NCBI GenBank assembly: GCA_016934735.1
Contig: JAFGSG010000140.1
Coordinates: 1 to 58,537, forward strand
Length of the DNA stretch: 58,537 nucleotides
DNA from: Spirochaetota bacterium
GTDB lineage: Bacteria; Spirochaetota; UBA4802; JAFGDQ01
Direction of reading: 5' to 3'
The translations under genes were made by a program, and so were the position numbers. Under the pieces are notes generated by a model, which worked only from the letters and a program-made list of their open reading frames with translations, was not told the DNA's origin and searched no databases. Shown here in pieces: positions 44,784-54,320 of this stretch (the stretch's first letter is position 1; each line of letters begins with the position of its first letter).

Positions 44784-46195
44784 CTTGTGCCGTCTTTGCT
44801 GTCTTCCAGGATAATGCCTTCTTTTTGAAGTGTATCCCGTATCTCGTCAGCTTTTTTAAAATCCTTCTTTGCCTTTGCTTCAGCTCTCTCTTTTATAAGG
44901 GATTCTATTCTGGCCGGGTCAATATCATCCTCTTTTTTATCCTTATAAAATATAAAACCGAAAACAGAATCTATTCTGTTAATCGCATCAAATATTTTCT
45001 GTGCATCGTTTTTAGAAATTTTATTGCTGTCAATGATAGAATTTATATCATGAATATAATCAAAAAACACGCCGAGCGCACCTGCTGTATTCAGATCATC
45101 GTCCATTCTATCAGTTAATTTGGAGATAAATTCCATAATAATATTATCAATCTCAGGATTGCTTTGGTTTTCATTCTTTATATCATTGAGCCTTATAATA
45201 AAGTTGTCTATGCGTTCCAATGCAGCCTCAGCCTGTTTAAGGCCGTCAAAGGTGAAGTTCAATTGCTTTTTATAATGCGCGGATAATAAGAGATATCTGA
45301 TAGAACGCGGGGAATAGCCTTTTCCAACAATATCCCTTAAGGTGTGAAAATTACCCAGCGATTTGGACATCTTTGCTCCATCAACCAGCAGGTGCTCCGA
45401 ATGTATCCAGTAACGCACAAAGCGCTCGCCGTACGCTGCTTCACTCTGCGCTATTTCGTTCTCATGATGAGGGAAGATGAGGTCGACTCCGCCGGTGTGA
45501 ATGTCTATCGTTCCTCCGAAAATCTTTCTTATCATAGCTGAGCATTCGATATGCCAGCCCGGCCTTCCGCTCCCCAGAGGAGTGTCCCATGACGGTTCAC
45601 CCGGGGCGGACGCTTTCCATAGCGCAAAATCGCGCGCGTCTTCTTTTTCATAGCTGTCCGTATCATAGCGGAGTCCGCTCTTGATTTCCCGCTGGTCAAG
45701 CCTGCTGAGGCGCCCGTATTGCGGGAACTTCGCAATGCTGAAGTAGATAGAGCCGTCTTTCCTGTATGCAATATCTTTCTCTTCAAGCCGTTTTAGAATG
45801 TCGGCCATCGCGTCAATAGACTCAGTGGCTTTCGGCATTTCATCCACAGGATGTATGTTAAGGCTTTTAATATCTTCGAGAAATATTTCCGTATATTTCT
45901 CCGTATATTCTTTTAAAGTAATGCCGTCCTTTTTTGCGCCAGCAATCGTCTTATCGTCTACATCTGTTATGTTCATAGCGTGACGGACTTTAAAACCGCG
46001 GAATTTCAGGTATCTGTTCAGGAGGTCGTTAAACACAAATGTTCTGAAATTTCCAATATGCGCGTAGCTGTACACGGTAGGCCCGCATGAATAAATCGTA
46101 ACAGGAGGATAATCGCTGATTATTTCTTTTTTAATGCCGCCGGGAATCAGTTCCTCGGTTAAACCTGAAAGAGTATTGTGTATTTTTAAAGCCAA
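44765..46195 (-). CDS. cysS: Cysteinyl-tRNA synthetase
   Basis: A 476-residue class I enzyme charging tRNA-Cys. CGPTVYSYAHIGNFR supplies the first zinc cysteine and the HIGH-type motif (HIGN), GWHIECSAM and HHENEIAQSE the other zinc ligands, and KMSKSLGN the KMSKS motif (about residues 268-275). The C-terminal helical domain is normal. Start at 46195; an AGGAG site lies a few bases upstream (complement of 46204-46208). It is cotranscribed with rlmB downstream; a coiled-coil gene lies 97 bases upstream on the same strand. Confidence 0.97.
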   Translation of the reverse strand: MALKIHNTLSGLTEELIPGGIKKEIISDYPPVTIYSCGPTVYSYAHIGNFRTFVFNDLLNRYLKFRGFKVRHAMNITDVDDKTIAGAKKDGITLKEYTEKYTEIFLEDIKSLNIHPVDEMPKATESIDAMADILKRLEEKDIAYRKDGSIYFSIAKFPQYGRLSRLDQREIKSGLRYDTDSYEKEDARDFALWKASAPGEPSWDTPLGSGRPGWHIECSAMIRKIFGGTIDIHTGGVDLIFPHHENEIAQSEAAYGERFVRYWIHSEHLLVDGAKMSKSLGNFHTLRDIVGKGYSPRSIRYLLLSAHYKKQLNFTFDGLKQAEAALERIDNFIIRLNDIKNENQSNPEIDNIIMEFISKLTDRMDDDLNTAGALGVFFDYIHDINSIIDSNKISKNDAQKIFDAINRIDSVFGFIFYKDKKEDDIDPARIESLIKERAEAKAKKDFKKADEIRDTLQKEGIILEDSKDGTRWKKKK

Positions 46196-46292
46196 AATTC
46201 TTTAACTCCTTTTAGATGGAAATAAAATTTGAATAATGCGAAAATGTGCTGGTTTTTATGCAGAGAATACAAAGAATACAGATTTGCCCTAT

Positions 46293-46841
46293 CTATGATT
46301 TTTCACTGCCGTCATCATTTAGCAATGTTTCTTCGACTTCAGTGTATTTGGCAATTATTTTTTTCTTATCTTCAACAGGTTCTTCTGAAGGTTCAATATC
46401 GGGTGCGCTTACCGGCTCATAATAGACTGTATCCGGCGATGGAATCAGCTTTTCAACATCATCAGGATTTGTTTTATGATATGCCAGAAGCAGGTGAAGT
46501 TTCCGTATGTATTTTACCAGTTCTTTAAGTTTGCTGTTTTTTTTGTCGATTGTCTCTTTTGCATCTGCAAGGAGCTGTTTTAATATTTCATTCTGTTTTT
46601 TTAATCTTGCCTGAAGATCCAGTACGGTATCATAATATTCCTTGTTGACTTTTTGAAAATCAAATCTGGCAAGGACGATTTCATCTTTATTTTTATCCTT
46701 ATCGATTTTTTCCATGATGTCATCGAGTTCTTTTGCGGAAAAGAGATCGTTAGTGGATGTTTGTATCCATTTGCGCCCGTCTTCATCAGTAAACTCGGTT
46801 AGGTCAGGAATATCTTTATTTGATTTTTTAATTGATAGCAT
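46293..46841 (-). CDS. Hypothetical coiled-coil protein
   Basis: A 182-residue hydrophilic protein, not recognised. Residues about 68-120 form a coiled coil (LDLQARLKKQNEILKQLLAD, then KKNSKLKELVKYIRKLHLLL). The N-terminal 60 residues are charged and may fold alone; the C-terminal 60 are acidic and Pro/Glu-rich. No signal or membrane segment. It precedes cysS on the same strand by 97 bases and is divergent from murB. Confidence 0.6.
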   Translation of the reverse strand: MLSIKKSNKDIPDLTEFTDEDGRKWIQTSTNDLFSAKELDDIMEKIDKDKNKDEIVLARFDFQKVNKEYYDTVLDLQARLKKQNEILKQLLADAKETIDKKNSKLKELVKYIRKLHLLLAYHKTNPDDVEKLIPSPDTVYYEPVSAPDIEPSEEPVEDKKKIIAKYTEVEETLLNDDGSEKS

Positions 46842-46927
46842 AGTTTATTTTCTTCGGATAAATAGTTGTCCGAGTTAAAATTGTCAATAGAATCTTATTC
46901 ATATTATCGAGTTTGTAAAGTAAAATC

Positions 46928-46956
46928 TTGACATTTATTGCTTATGATTATTAAAG
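46928..46956 (+). promoter_or_regulatory. Possible murB promoter
   Basis: A perfect TTGACA (46928-46933) is followed after 17 bases by TTAAAG (46951-46956), a poor -10 box. The murB start is 88 bases on. Confidence 0.35.
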
Positions 46957-47043
46957 TCGTTAAGTTAATAAACAAGGTATATTACTATGTTTTGTCTTTT
47001 ATTCGAAAATTATAACTAAATTTATACATTTCAGGAATAATAA

Positions 47044-47964
47044 GTGGATATTAATAAAAAAGTAACAAGTACATTTAAGTCTCTCGGCGTTCTGAAAACA
47101 AACGAGCCTTTAAAAAAATATACAAGCTTTAAAACCGGAGGCCCGTCTGATATTATAATCTGGCCTAAAAACCGTGATGCTTTAAAGGAGATCATCCTGC
47201 TTTCAAAAAATGAATCTTTGCCTGTTACCGTGCTTGGCGGATGCTCCAATCTCCTTGTTGGAGACAAAGGCATAAGAGGCGTGGTGATTATGCTTAACAG
47301 TATGAGTAAAATAAAAGGCAGGATAACTATCGAGGACAGCGGATTGATCTATTGTGATGCCGGTGTTCGCAAGGATGAATTCCTCCGTTTTTGCGTTGAT
47401 GCGGGCTTTTCCGGTATGGAGTTCATGGCAGGGGTTCCCGGCTGCATCGGCGGGGGAATTATAATGAACGCGGGTACAGTCGACGGCAACTTCGCTGACA
47501 TTATTAGCAGCGTGGTCTGCATGAGCAGTGATGGCGTTGTTTCCATGCAGACTATTGCCAAAGAAGCAGCCGGGTACAGAACAATGGGCATTCCGGACAG
47601 GAGCATTGTTCTTGGCGGTTTTTTCAGGCTGCGCAAAGAAGAGAACAGAAAGAGCGTAAAGGAAAAGATCGAAAGTATTCTGCGCGAAAGAATGCAGAAG
47701 CATCCTTTGGATTATCCTTCGGCGGGTTCCGTTTTTAAAAATCCGCCGGGCCATTCCTCCTGGAAGCTGATTGATGACGCAGGTTTAAAAGGCAAGAGTA
47801 TAGGCGGCGCGCGCGTGTCCGAACTTCATACGAATTTTATAATTAATGCTGAAAAAGCAATGTCACGGGATATAGTTCAATTGATTGATTACATCAGAGA
47901 AACTGTATTTCTTAAGTTTAATATTTCTCTCGATCCGGAGATAAGGATCATAGGCGAGTTTTGA
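47044..47964 (+). CDS. murB: UDP-N-acetylenolpyruvoylglucosamine reductase
   Basis: A 306-residue FAD enzyme of peptidoglycan precursor synthesis. KYTSFKTGGPSDIIIWP and VLGGCSNLLVGDKGIRGVVI form the FAD-binding half; GMEFMAGVPGCIGGGIIMNAG and the later SAGSVFKNPPG carry the catalytic serine region, and a C-terminal GARVSELHTNFIIN follows. Lack of the long Tyr loop marks it as type II. The GTG start follows AGGA at 8 bases. It is convergent with the barrel gene, with only two bases between the stops. Confidence 0.95.
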   Translation: MDINKKVTSTFKSLGVLKTNEPLKKYTSFKTGGPSDIIIWPKNRDALKEIILLSKNESLPVTVLGGCSNLLVGDKGIRGVVIMLNSMSKIKGRITIEDSGLIYCDAGVRKDEFLRFCVDAGFSGMEFMAGVPGCIGGGIIMNAGTVDGNFADIISSVVCMSSDGVVSMQTIAKEAAGYRTMGIPDRSIVLGGFFRLRKEENRKSVKEKIESILRERMQKHPLDYPSAGSVFKNPPGHSSWKLIDDAGLKGKSIGGARVSELHTNFIINAEKAMSRDIVQLIDYIRETVFLKFNISLDPEIRIIGEF

Positions 47965-47966
47965 TA

Positions 47967-49556
47967 CTACCATTTTTTTCTCAGGTTTAAATACATATTG
48001 TACTGGCTTTCTCCGTTTGAGAAGAGATAGTCCCTGCCGAAAAAGATATTAAATTCGAACTGATCCAGAAAGATAATATGTCCTGCAATACCTGCCACCA
48101 AACCGTTCTGATATCCTGTCAGGTCATAACCCGATCCTTCAAAACGGGTGAGATCCGTAAAGAGACCAAGATGATATACATCCCTGTAGATTGAAAATTT
48201 GTATTCATTAGAAAATTTAAGTATATTTCTCGTATGATAACTCTTTCCCATGAATCCCTTGAAGTCCGCATCTGATACAGGGTATTCATGATAGAAAGGA
48301 GGTCTGTTCCAGAGTTTTGCAAACTTTAAATAAAATATGTAAAGATCAAGGTTTTTAAATTCTATAATACTATCGCATTCTATATTAACTTCATGAAAAT
48401 ATTTCTTGTTTGTATAATAATTGTACATTGCTTCAAATTTCTGCTTTTTCGTTTTTTTTAAAGTCCATGGCCTGATATCCAGTTTTATTCTGCTCTCAAA
48501 AATCGCCCATGTTTCATTGTGTTCGTCAATCTTGGATGCATACTGCGAATCCTTCTCGGTTTTTGGGGTAAATATTAATACACTTTCTCCTCCAACTCCT
48601 TCATATATGTGTAAATTTTTCAGCACGGTAATTCCAGGGGCAAATAAACTTCTTAATTTTAAATAGTTATAGTTTGTAATGCCAAGATCTTTCCGCGAAG
48701 ATCTTGAGTAATAGGCAGATGCCGATATCATAGGTGTAAAGTAATTCTTTATAGGCGAAAAATGATACTCGGAGGAAGCTTCCATGAATGTCCATCTGGG
48801 AGGATTTTTAAATTTAAGATCAAAACCATAATAGATCCCGATCGATGACTCGAATATTAAAAGGTCCCTTTTATATAAACAGGATGGAAGCGTGTATTCC
48901 AGATTAGGTATAAATCCTCTTGAGTAGCTTGTTTTAATCCCATAGGATAATGTAGCTGTCGTTGTTCCGGATTTTCTTATGAATTCAATTTCGAGATTAT
49001 ATCTGGAAGTGTATTCGTTGAATAACGGTATCCTGACTGTGCCCAATCCCGGGATAATAATTTTGTCATTTAATTGAAAAAAGGATTCATCTCCTTCGGT
49101 AATAGGTCTTAAAGAATAAGTTATATCCGTGAATCCGTATTTCTTTTTAACTCTTGCAATCTCTTTTACAATTGCATATTTGTTGTAGATCCGTTTTTCG
49201 AGTTCGAATTCGTACTTCATCTTAATAGTGTCAATTGTGTCGAGCTTTTTAAAGATAATTTTTCCGATCTGGCCTTCATCGACGAAAATAATTATTCTGT
49301 CATTGTCCTCCTTAACCAGATGTATCTTCACTAAAATATAGCCGTTTTTATGATAAAAGGCCGTGATCTTTCCGGAAACAGATGCGAAGTGGTTTGTCTC
49401 ACGCGTTAATGCATTAAAATTTATTGTGTCTATCAGAAATTTTTCAGAATAAATTTTCAATCCGGCAATTTTAATGTCTTTAAATTGATTTTCACTATAT
49501 GCGTTAGATGACAAAATTAAAAAAAATACAATAATAGGTATTAGTCTTGATATCAA
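47967..49556 (-). CDS. Outer-membrane POTRA/beta-barrel protein
   Basis: A protein of about 529 residues. A signal peptide (SRLIPIIVFFLILSSNAYS) is best placed at the N-terminus by a TTG at 49556; the frame is open further but overlaps the upstream STAS gene and lacks a proper signal there. After it come two POTRA-like domains (FKDIKIAGLKIYSEKFLIDTI; VKIHLVKEDNDRIIIFVDEG), then a barrel of alternating strands ending in the outer-membrane signature NLRKKW. It resembles BamA/TamA/ShlB-type assembly proteins without being assigned to one. Client or substrate unknown. Confidence 0.75.
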   Translation of the reverse strand: MISRLIPIIVFFLILSSNAYSENQFKDIKIAGLKIYSEKFLIDTINFNALTRETNHFASVSGKITAFYHKNGYILVKIHLVKEDNDRIIIFVDEGQIGKIIFKKLDTIDTIKMKYEFELEKRIYNKYAIVKEIARVKKKYGFTDITYSLRPITEGDESFFQLNDKIIIPGLGTVRIPLFNEYTSRYNLEIEFIRKSGTTTATLSYGIKTSYSRGFIPNLEYTLPSCLYKRDLLIFESSIGIYYGFDLKFKNPPRWTFMEASSEYHFSPIKNYFTPMISASAYYSRSSRKDLGITNYNYLKLRSLFAPGITVLKNLHIYEGVGGESVLIFTPKTEKDSQYASKIDEHNETWAIFESRIKLDIRPWTLKKTKKQKFEAMYNYYTNKKYFHEVNIECDSIIEFKNLDLYIFYLKFAKLWNRPPFYHEYPVSDADFKGFMGKSYHTRNILKFSNEYKFSIYRDVYHLGLFTDLTRFEGSGYDLTGYQNGLVAGIAGHIIFLDQFEFNIFFGRDYLFSNGESQYNMYLNLRKKW

Positions 49557-49611
49557 TCTGAACTGCCTGTTTTTAATAGTATTAAAAATGGTGCCGAAGG
49601 ATATAAAAATT

Positions 49612-49905
49612 TTATGCGGATTTTCTTGCTCGCGTATATTGTAAAAACTGGATAATATTCTTATCAATAAATATTTTTTCAAGCTCAGGAGAAATACAAA
49701 GTTCAAGGCTGCCGCCTTCTTTTTCTGTCTTTTGTTTCGCATCAATCAAAAAACCTATAAAAGAAGAGTGAAGATATTTTGTCCTGCTCAGATCAAATGT
49801 TATTGTCCGGTTGCATGATGTTTCTTCAAAGCTCTTTACATATAAAGGTACCATTTCGAAAGCGATGTTGATGGGGAATGACCAGGTGTTTTTATTTTTT
49901 ATCAT
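49612..49905 (-). CDS. STAS-domain protein (anti-sigma-factor-antagonist-like)
   Basis: A 97-residue STAS domain. The SpoIIAA-like motif is visible as TFDLSRTKYLHSSFIGFLI (about residues 36-54), with a serine in the position usually phosphorylated by a serine kinase, then KTEKEGGSLELC. The partner kinase or sigma factor is not in the window. It lies 56 bases upstream of the barrel gene on the same strand, which may be coincidence or cotranscription. About 250 bases upstream, before the divergent decarboxylase gene, hold nothing I recognise. Confidence 0.75.
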   Translation of the reverse strand: MIKNKNTWSFPINIAFEMVPLYVKSFEETSCNRTITFDLSRTKYLHSSFIGFLIDAKQKTEKEGGSLELCISPELEKIFIDKNIIQFLQYTRARKSA

Positions 49906-50155
49906 AAATTTGATTTTAATATTTTTTCTTTACAGTAAACATTGTCGGAATATTTCAAAAAATTTGTTAGAATTAATTCAAAAAATAAATAATTTCAATA
50001 CGCACTCCGGATTTTTTAAAATAAAATAATAAAAATCTCTTGCAACAAAAGCGATTGTTTAAATAATTTCCATATTTTCAGCATATTGGTATTAAAAATA
50101 TTTTTTAATCAATAACGCAACTATTATCCGGCATTATGTTTAAGAAAAGTTATTT

Positions 50156-51868
50156 ATGAATTATGATGAAAAGAGAGGCCTCCTGCTTAAAGGGGAGGTA
50201 ATTGCCGATCTCGAGCATTTGAGAAAACTTTTCATAATGCCCGATTCCCCTGATAAGTTTATAGAATTCGGCAATGAGCTTCTTAATCTTATTCATAGCT
50301 TTTTCCAGGATAAAGGCGGTATTCACAGTGCCATCTCGCTTCCGGAACTTGCAAAAATATTTTCAGATACCAATCTTCCTAAATATCCCCATTTATTAAA
50401 AGATGTTCTTTCGGAAATTAAGAGTAAAGTTATTGCTCATTCGGTTAAGGTCGGAAATCCGTATTATATCGGGCATATGACAAGCGCAATCCCGTATTTC
50501 ATGATATTGCTTGAGATGATAATAGCTGCTTTAAATCAAAACCAGGTAAAGATTGAAACAGCCAAGGCTTCATCTTTTGTTGAACGTGAATTTATCGCCT
50601 GGATACACCAGCTTGTTTTTAAAAGGACAGATTCCTTTTATAAAAAGAATATCCAGAATTACAAGATTGCATTGGGCAATATTACTTCGGACGGGACAAT
50701 AGGCAACCTTACCGGGTTATTGGTGGCGAGGAATAAAGCCTTCGCCGCGAATGACCGGTTTCCTGGAATCCGGAAAGCAGGTTTTTATGAAGCCATGCGT
50801 TACTACAAATACAGGAAAGCTGTAATACTTGTTTCGCGCAGAGGCCATTATTCAATAGATAAGATAGCAAGGACAATCGGCATTGGACAGGACAATGTGA
50901 TCAGGGTGCCTGTGGACTCAATGAATAAAATTGACATTAAAGCTTTACAGCAAACCATGGGTGAAATTAAACAATTCAATGATGCAAATGATGAAAAAAT
51001 AAAAATTATATCCATTGTAGGTATTGCCGGAACAACAGAGACAGGGAACATTGATGATCTTGTAGAATTAAAAAAGGCTGCAGATGAGACCACGTCCCAT
51101 TTCCATGTTGATGCTGCTTGGGGAGGAGCTGTTCTTCTGGTCGATGACTATAAGTATATGCTAAAAGGCATAGAACGCGCAGATTCGGTTACTTTTGATG
51201 CGCATAAGCTTTTATATTCACCGCTTTCAATGGGCATGGTTTTATTCAGAAATGAGAAAGATCTCGATAATATAAAGCATTCCTCAAGTTATGTTTTACG
51301 GCCGGATTCGGTCGATCAGGGCAGATTTACTGTTGAAGGATCCAGGCCGTTCTCATGTCTGAAACCCTGGGCAACATTAAAGATAATGGGTACCGAGGGA
51401 TTTAGACTGCTTTTCGGATTGGCTTTTAAGCACACTAATACAATAAAGAATTTAGTGGATAAACATGAGAATTTTGAAGCCATGTCCACTCCCGAGCTTT
51501 TTATTTTTACTTACAGATTTGTACCGGGGGAGATAAAGGAAAAGCTGAATTTATTGATGAGCAGAATTGAACAGGAACCGGATAAATCCGGGGCCGCACG
51601 CCAAAAAGTAAGAAAGATTAACAATATGCTGAATACACTCAATGTCGAACTTCACAGATATTTAAGGGAAGAAGACAACAGCTTCGTATCAAGAACAAGG
51701 CTGGAATCCACGAGGTATTATCCTCAAAAGGTGGTAGTGCTTCGAAGTGTTACAGTCAACCCTTTGACTACCGATGAAATTATCAAAGAAATTATTGATG
51801 AGCAGAATACGCTCGGAATACGTATTTATAAACTGCATTTTGCAAATAATTTTTTAAAGCTTTCTTAA
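50156..51868 (+). CDS. PLP-dependent decarboxylase, probable aspartate 1-decarboxylase (PanP-like)
   Basis: A 570-residue group II PLP decarboxylase. HVDAAWGGAVLL and FDAHKLLYSPLS (cofactor lysine about residue 347) are the active-site motifs. YIGHMTSAIPYFMI, ALNQNQVKIETAKA and GIAGTTETGNIDDL match the pyridoxal-dependent aspartate 1-decarboxylases (PanP) known from Vibrio and relatives, which make beta-alanine for coenzyme A. Glutamate decarboxylase is the main alternative. No panD or other pantothenate gene is in the window. The ATG at 50156 has no strong ribosome site; the protein begins about 30-70 residues before the conserved region. Confidence 0.85.
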   Translation: MNYDEKRGLLLKGEVIADLEHLRKLFIMPDSPDKFIEFGNELLNLIHSFFQDKGGIHSAISLPELAKIFSDTNLPKYPHLLKDVLSEIKSKVIAHSVKVGNPYYIGHMTSAIPYFMILLEMIIAALNQNQVKIETAKASSFVEREFIAWIHQLVFKRTDSFYKKNIQNYKIALGNITSDGTIGNLTGLLVARNKAFAANDRFPGIRKAGFYEAMRYYKYRKAVILVSRRGHYSIDKIARTIGIGQDNVIRVPVDSMNKIDIKALQQTMGEIKQFNDANDEKIKIISIVGIAGTTETGNIDDLVELKKAADETTSHFHVDAAWGGAVLLVDDYKYMLKGIERADSVTFDAHKLLYSPLSMGMVLFRNEKDLDNIKHSSSYVLRPDSVDQGRFTVEGSRPFSCLKPWATLKIMGTEGFRLLFGLAFKHTNTIKNLVDKHENFEAMSTPELFIFTYRFVPGEIKEKLNLLMSRIEQEPDKSGAARQKVRKINNMLNTLNVELHRYLREEDNSFVSRTRLESTRYYPQKVVVLRSVTVNPLTTDEIIKEIIDEQNTLGIRIYKLHFANNFLKLS

Positions 51869-51962
51869 GAATAGTCCGTTTAATTACCGAAGTACAAATT
51901 TAATTAATTCTGTTAACTTTTAAAAATACCAAATGGTTTTAAGAAATGTTCTGTTGGTTCTT

Positions 51963-52802
51963 TTACCTGAAGTTATTTAATCTTTCGGTTCTTCTTTCGT
52001 CTCTGCCAACAATGTCCTGCATATGCCTGTATTCAGGTGATTCGATTCCGTATTGAACTTCAGCTGCCATGAGCAGGTATTTATTTTTTAACTGTTTATA
52101 ATATATAACTTTTTCTTCGGAAATACTCCTGGACTTTTTTGATACAGCCTCCATAAATGCGTAACAGTTTGTTAAATATTTATACGCCCATAGATCTTTC
52201 TGCGTTTCGTTATTCAGCAGTATATATCTTTCAAGAATTGGTATGCAGGAAAAATAATTTTGCAGGTCATACTGAGTTGAAACATATACCTGATACAGGC
52301 GCACTTTAAAATTTGCCAATTCACGGCTTTCCAGAACAGGTTTTGACTGTATTTCGTCAAGATGATTGATGGCCAGTACAAAATATGTTATTGATCTGGT
52401 TTTCGCTTCCTGCTTAAGCATTCTTATCTGTCTTTTTTCCTGATTTTTCCTGTCTACTTCCTGCCAGTACCATTTCTCATTAAGATTTTTTTTATTTTTA
52501 TTTTTTTCCTCTAATCTTGCCACTTCGGCTTCCATATCTTCCAGTTTATCTAAACCGCTTGAATATTCATCTATGGCAAGTTTAAGTACAATCTCAGAAT
52601 ATTCCTGGCTTAATTTTGAAAGGTCTTTCATTGCCTGAATATACGGCTGGTAATCATTAATCCTCCAGCCGGTAATATCCGTTTCCCAGGATTTTTGTCT
52701 GTCTTTTTCCTGAGATACCGCATATTCATTGGAAAATGTAAAAGCAGCGAATAGAATTATAATAGTATAATACCATTTTACCGGTAGTTTACTTTTTATC
52801 AT
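51963..52802 (-). CDS. Exported helical protein of unknown function
   Basis: A 279-residue protein, not recognised. A signal peptide precedes VSQEK (hydrophobic residues about 8-22). The mature part is largely helical: residues about 45-130 are a coiled coil with many Lys/Glu (LDKLEDMEAEVARLEEKNKN), and the rest has TPR-like helix pairs (LYQVYVSTQYDLQNYFSC; CYAFMEA). The ATG at 52802 is preferred to a GTG eight codons upstream. It stands alone; divergent from the DnaC-like gene. Confidence 0.6.
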   Translation of the reverse strand: MIKSKLPVKWYYTIIILFAAFTFSNEYAVSQEKDRQKSWETDITGWRINDYQPYIQAMKDLSKLSQEYSEIVLKLAIDEYSSGLDKLEDMEAEVARLEEKNKNKKNLNEKWYWQEVDRKNQEKRQIRMLKQEAKTRSITYFVLAINHLDEIQSKPVLESRELANFKVRLYQVYVSTQYDLQNYFSCIPILERYILLNNETQKDLWAYKYLTNCYAFMEAVSKKSRSISEEKVIYYKQLKNKYLLMAAEVQYGIESPEYRHMQDIVGRDERRTERLNNFR

Positions 52803-52931
52803 AACAGGATTGACCTCATCAATCACATTGATTGCATAGAATGTATTATTCCGTATGGGGATTATAAATTTATATTTATAGCTTTTATATCGGTTAAAGT
52901 AAATAAATAATTACTAATTTACTTAATTTTC

Positions 52932-52959
52932 TTGACAGCATTATGTCTCTTATTATATT
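52932..52959 (+). promoter_or_regulatory. Promoter of the DnaC-like/folK operon
   Basis: TTGACA (52932-52937) and TATATT (52954-52959) are 16 bases apart. The first gene starts at 53011, about 45 bases after the expected transcript start. Confidence 0.55.
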
Positions 52960-53010
52960 TCAGGAATCCCATTAAAAAATTTGGCATTTTTTTAATTCTG
53001 CTGAGGCTGG

Positions 53011-53856
53011 ATGAACATCATTAAAACTAATAATATTAAAGTTAAGCCCTGGGAACCTGGGACTAATATCAAAAGTAAATATTGCTTTAGCTGTGATTAT
53101 ACAGGCATTGTGCATGATCCGTATTTTGAACAAATGGGTGCTGAACCGTTAAGTCCGTGCCCAAAATGCGTCTCGAGTGCATGCAAATGCGGAGGGGTAC
53201 CGCCTTATTATTATTATGATAAAGGCAGAATAGTTCAATGTACATGCCGTGAAATCAATATTAAGATTCAAAAGATAAAGAATATTTATTTAAGATCCGG
53301 ACTAGATAAAAAATACAGATGGAAATTCATAAATAATTTTGAAGTAATTAATAAAATTACCGAACAGGCGAAATCTGCAGCTTATGATATTATCAGGAGT
53401 TTCCCGGATGTCAAAAAAGGTTTATTCTTATGGGGAAATCCGGGTACAGGTAAGACATTGCTTTCTTCGATAATCCTGACCGAACTTGTCACAAGGCATG
53501 CTGTTGAAAGTAAATTCGTTAAAATTTCGAGGACATTTTTTAACCGTCTCAAATCCACTTTTAACGAAAGCTCCCCGACTTATGGCGAGGCTGATATCAT
53601 TGAAAGAGAATATGCCGAAGTTGATGTTTTAGTTATTGATGATTTTGGTGTGCAGAGGGATTCCGAGTGGGAACTAGAAACTCTCTATAATCTGGTGGAT
53701 GCAAGATATGAAGCGCTAAAATTTACAATATTTACATCAAATAATAATCCTTTTCTGTCATTCAAAGACAAGTCACAGGGAAGAATACTTTCAAGAATTA
53801 AAGAGATGTGTAAAATAATGGAAATGTCGGGAGCGGATTACAGGGATAAATTATAG
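53011..53856 (+). CDS. DnaC/IstB-like AAA+ ATPase with N-terminal zinc motifs
   Basis: A 281-residue protein with an N-terminal cysteine-rich part: CFSC, CPKC, CKCG and CTC within residues about 25-90 probably bind zinc. The C-terminal AAA+ domain has Walker A GNPGTGKT (about 147-154), Walker B VLVIDDFG and an arginine-rich sensor region near SRIKEM. The layout is that of DnaC/DnaI-type helicase loaders and some IstB-like proteins; no transposase gene is nearby, which favours a replication or repair role. It is followed after two bases by folK and shares its promoter. Confidence 0.85.
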   Translation: MNIIKTNNIKVKPWEPGTNIKSKYCFSCDYTGIVHDPYFEQMGAEPLSPCPKCVSSACKCGGVPPYYYYDKGRIVQCTCREINIKIQKIKNIYLRSGLDKKYRWKFINNFEVINKITEQAKSAAYDIIRSFPDVKKGLFLWGNPGTGKTLLSSIILTELVTRHAVESKFVKISRTFFNRLKSTFNESSPTYGEADIIEREYAEVDVLVIDDFGVQRDSEWELETLYNLVDARYEALKFTIFTSNNNPFLSFKDKSQGRILSRIKEMCKIMEMSGADYRDKL

Positions 53857-53858
53857 AT

Positions 53859-54320
53859 ATGTCTCTTGTATATATTGGATTGGGTTCCAATCTGGGAGAT
53901 AAAAGAGCCAACCTGGTAAAAGCCCGTGATGAACTATTAAACATAGTTCATGTTGAGATTTTAAAGGAAAGTATAATCGAAGAAACCGAACCGGTTGATT
54001 ATTTGGACCAGCCTGCTTTTTTAAATCAAATCATTCTTATTAAAACAGAATTAAATCCTGAAAATCTGCTTAAAAAGTTAAAATCAATTGAAAAGAGATT
54101 TGGAAGGAAAAAAACAATTCCCAAGGGGCCAAGAATAATTGATCTGGATATTCTATTGTATGATGATTTGATTTTCAAGTCGCACAGGCTGACAATACCT
54201 CATCCTGAAATAAAAAACAGAATATTTATTTTAAAACAACTTGTGGAAATAAATCCGTCTTTACTCGATCCTCTGACCGGGAATTGTTATGCTGATTTTT
54301 TTAAGAAAAGAACTGATTAA
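53859..54320 (+). CDS. folK: 2-amino-4-hydroxy-6-hydroxymethyldihydropteridine pyrophosphokinase
   Basis: A 153-residue folate-biosynthesis kinase transferring pyrophosphate from ATP to the pterin. YIGLGSNLGDKRAN opens it; PAFLNQI binds the pterin; GPRIIDLDILLYDD holds the paired metal-binding aspartates and IPHPEIKNRIFIL closes the active site. Length is normal. It starts two bases after the DnaC-like gene and overlaps the MauE-like gene by 4 bases at convergent ends. No other folate gene is in the window. Confidence 0.95.
   Translation: MSLVYIGLGSNLGDKRANLVKARDELLNIVHVEILKESIIEETEPVDYLDQPAFLNQIILIKTELNPENLLKKLKSIEKRFGRKKTIPKGPRIIDLDILLYDDLIFKSHRLTIPHPEIKNRIFILKQLVEINPSLLDPLTGNCYADFFKKRTD

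Noticed and set aside
49557-49745. N-terminal extension of the barrel protein
   Set aside because: It overlaps the STAS gene and would bury the signal peptide some 60 residues inside.
53011-53856. IstB ATPase of an insertion sequence
   Set aside because: No IstA-type transposase or terminal repeats lie nearby, and the gene is coupled to folK.
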